In this document: one piece after another, positions 54,707-55,061 of the stretch
Position numbering within the stretch: the first letter of the stretch is position 1
Layout of the letters: the number at the start of each line of letters is the position of its first letter
DNA from: Fidelibacterota bacterium
Lineage (GTDB): Bacteria > Fidelibacterota > Marinisomatia > SCGC-AAA003-L08 > GCA-2689995
Assembly: GCA_014381925.1 (NCBI GenBank)
Contig: JACNKR010000023.1
Coordinates: 1-55,061 of the forward strand
Length of the DNA stretch: 55,061 bases
Direction: 5' to 3'
Notes under the pieces: model-generated
Seen by the model: the letters and a program-made list of their open reading frames with translations, nothing else
Told to the model about the DNA's origin: nothing
Databases searched by the model: none
Made by a program: the position numbers and the translations under genes

Positions 54707-54727
54707 TTTATTTGAAATCAACAAAAA

Positions 54728-55061
54728 TTATTTTTCTTCTAAAAATGGATAACGATAATCTGTCGGTGCATTAAATGTTTCTTTAATCGTTCGCTGAGAA
54801 ACCCATCTCAATAAATTTAAAGGAGACCCTGCTTTATCATTGGTTCCTGATGCACGACTTCCACCAAATGGTTGTTGACCAACAACTGCTCCTGTTGGTT
54901 TATCATTTACATAGAAATTCCCTGCTGAATTTAATAATAATTGATGTGCAGTTTGAATTGCTTCTCTACAACGAGAAAATACAGCACCGGTTAAAGCATA
55001 CGGGGAAGTTGAATCAACTATATTGCAAATTTCTTCCCAATTTTGTTCATAGGGATAAATT
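54728..55061 (-). CDS. 1-Pyrroline-5-carboxylate dehydrogenase, C-terminal part (window edge)
   Basis: The visible 110 residues run from the window edge to TAA 54728. They match the aldehyde-dehydrogenase C-terminus of P5C dehydrogenase: YALTGAVFSRCREAIQTAHQ, AGNFYVNDKPTGAVVGQQPFGGSRASGTNDKAG (read in parts) and LLRWVSQRTIKETF. The enzyme turns P5C, from proline or ornithine, into glutamate. It heads the visible part of the arcA-arcC-sucCD run, which links arginine and proline use to the citric acid cycle. Confidence 0.9.
   Translation of the reverse strand, partial: IYPYEQNWEEICNIVDSTSPYALTGAVFSRCREAIQTAHQLLLNSAGNFYVNDKPTGAVVGQQPFGGSRASGTNDKAGSPLNLLRWVSQRTIKETFNAPTDYRYPFLEEK

Overview
The window looks like chromosomal DNA of an AT-rich marine bacterium of the Fibrobacteres-Chlorobi-Bacteroidetes side of the tree, most likely a Candidatus Marinimicrobia (SAR406)-type organism. 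This is inference. It rests on the low GC content, the many secreted proteins that combine dockerin repeats, cohesin-like domains, leucine-rich repeats and type IX secretion (T9SS) sorting domains with an NPFNP motif, and the gene order of the housekeeping blocks. I saw no rRNA, tRNA, CRISPR array, phage or transposase.

Layout. 1-3150: surface proteins (a partial leucine-rich-repeat protein, a YHYH/dockerin protein) and an orphan remnant of a T9SS sorting domain. 3293-11362, all minus strand: yigZ, a secreted metalloprotease, der, a DUF512 radical-SAM protein, frr, tsf, rpsB, rpsI, rplM. 11478-26829: an LptF/G-type permease, an outer-membrane barrel plus a large lipoprotein, then ahcY, metK, hpf, pckA, xer, rluD, lspA, a DksA/TraR-type protein and ileS. 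26960-33681: a DUF4920/PepSY pair, a cupredoxin-like protein, a multicopper oxidase, an acetolactate-decarboxylase-like lipoprotein and a dihaem peroxidase lipoprotein. 34243-40094: a dense redox/sulfur block (YeiH-type transporter, ETHE1-like persulfide dioxygenase, thiol protein, two rhodaneses, DUF302, DUF6132, ECF sigma and anti-sigma factors, thioredoxin) that holds two genes with an in-frame TGA read here as selenocysteine. 40174-42960: a large surface protein with Notch-LNR, LDL-receptor and somatomedin-B-like modules. 43198-55061: rsmE, tadA, a Crp/Fnr regulator, a queuosine-tRNA mannosyltransferase-like protein, then a minus-strand run from P5C dehydrogenase (partial) through arcA, arcC, sucC, sucD and ndk to a SPOR lipoprotein and an aminotransferase.

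Three observations stand out. (1) A sequence of the form TGTAAC[C/T]-N14-[T/C]CATC[A/T][A/T]A occurs with identical spacing upstream of the cupredoxin, the multicopper oxidase, the rhodanese operon, the thioredoxin-sigma-anti-sigma operon and, with a weaker -10, the HesB-like selenoprotein. I infer one ECF sigma regulon joining copper enzymes, persulfide chemistry and selenium/Fe-S biology. (2) A 43-residue membrane selenoprotein candidate sits exactly between DUF302 and a FmdB-type zinc ribbon, with an ATGA overlap upstream and a TAATG overlap downstream. (3) Two conserved genes, der and yigZ, have no ATG/GTG/TTG start. der has a perfect Shine-Dalgarno sequence nine bases before an ATT codon, and yigZ begins in frame directly after the stop codon of its upstream neighbour.
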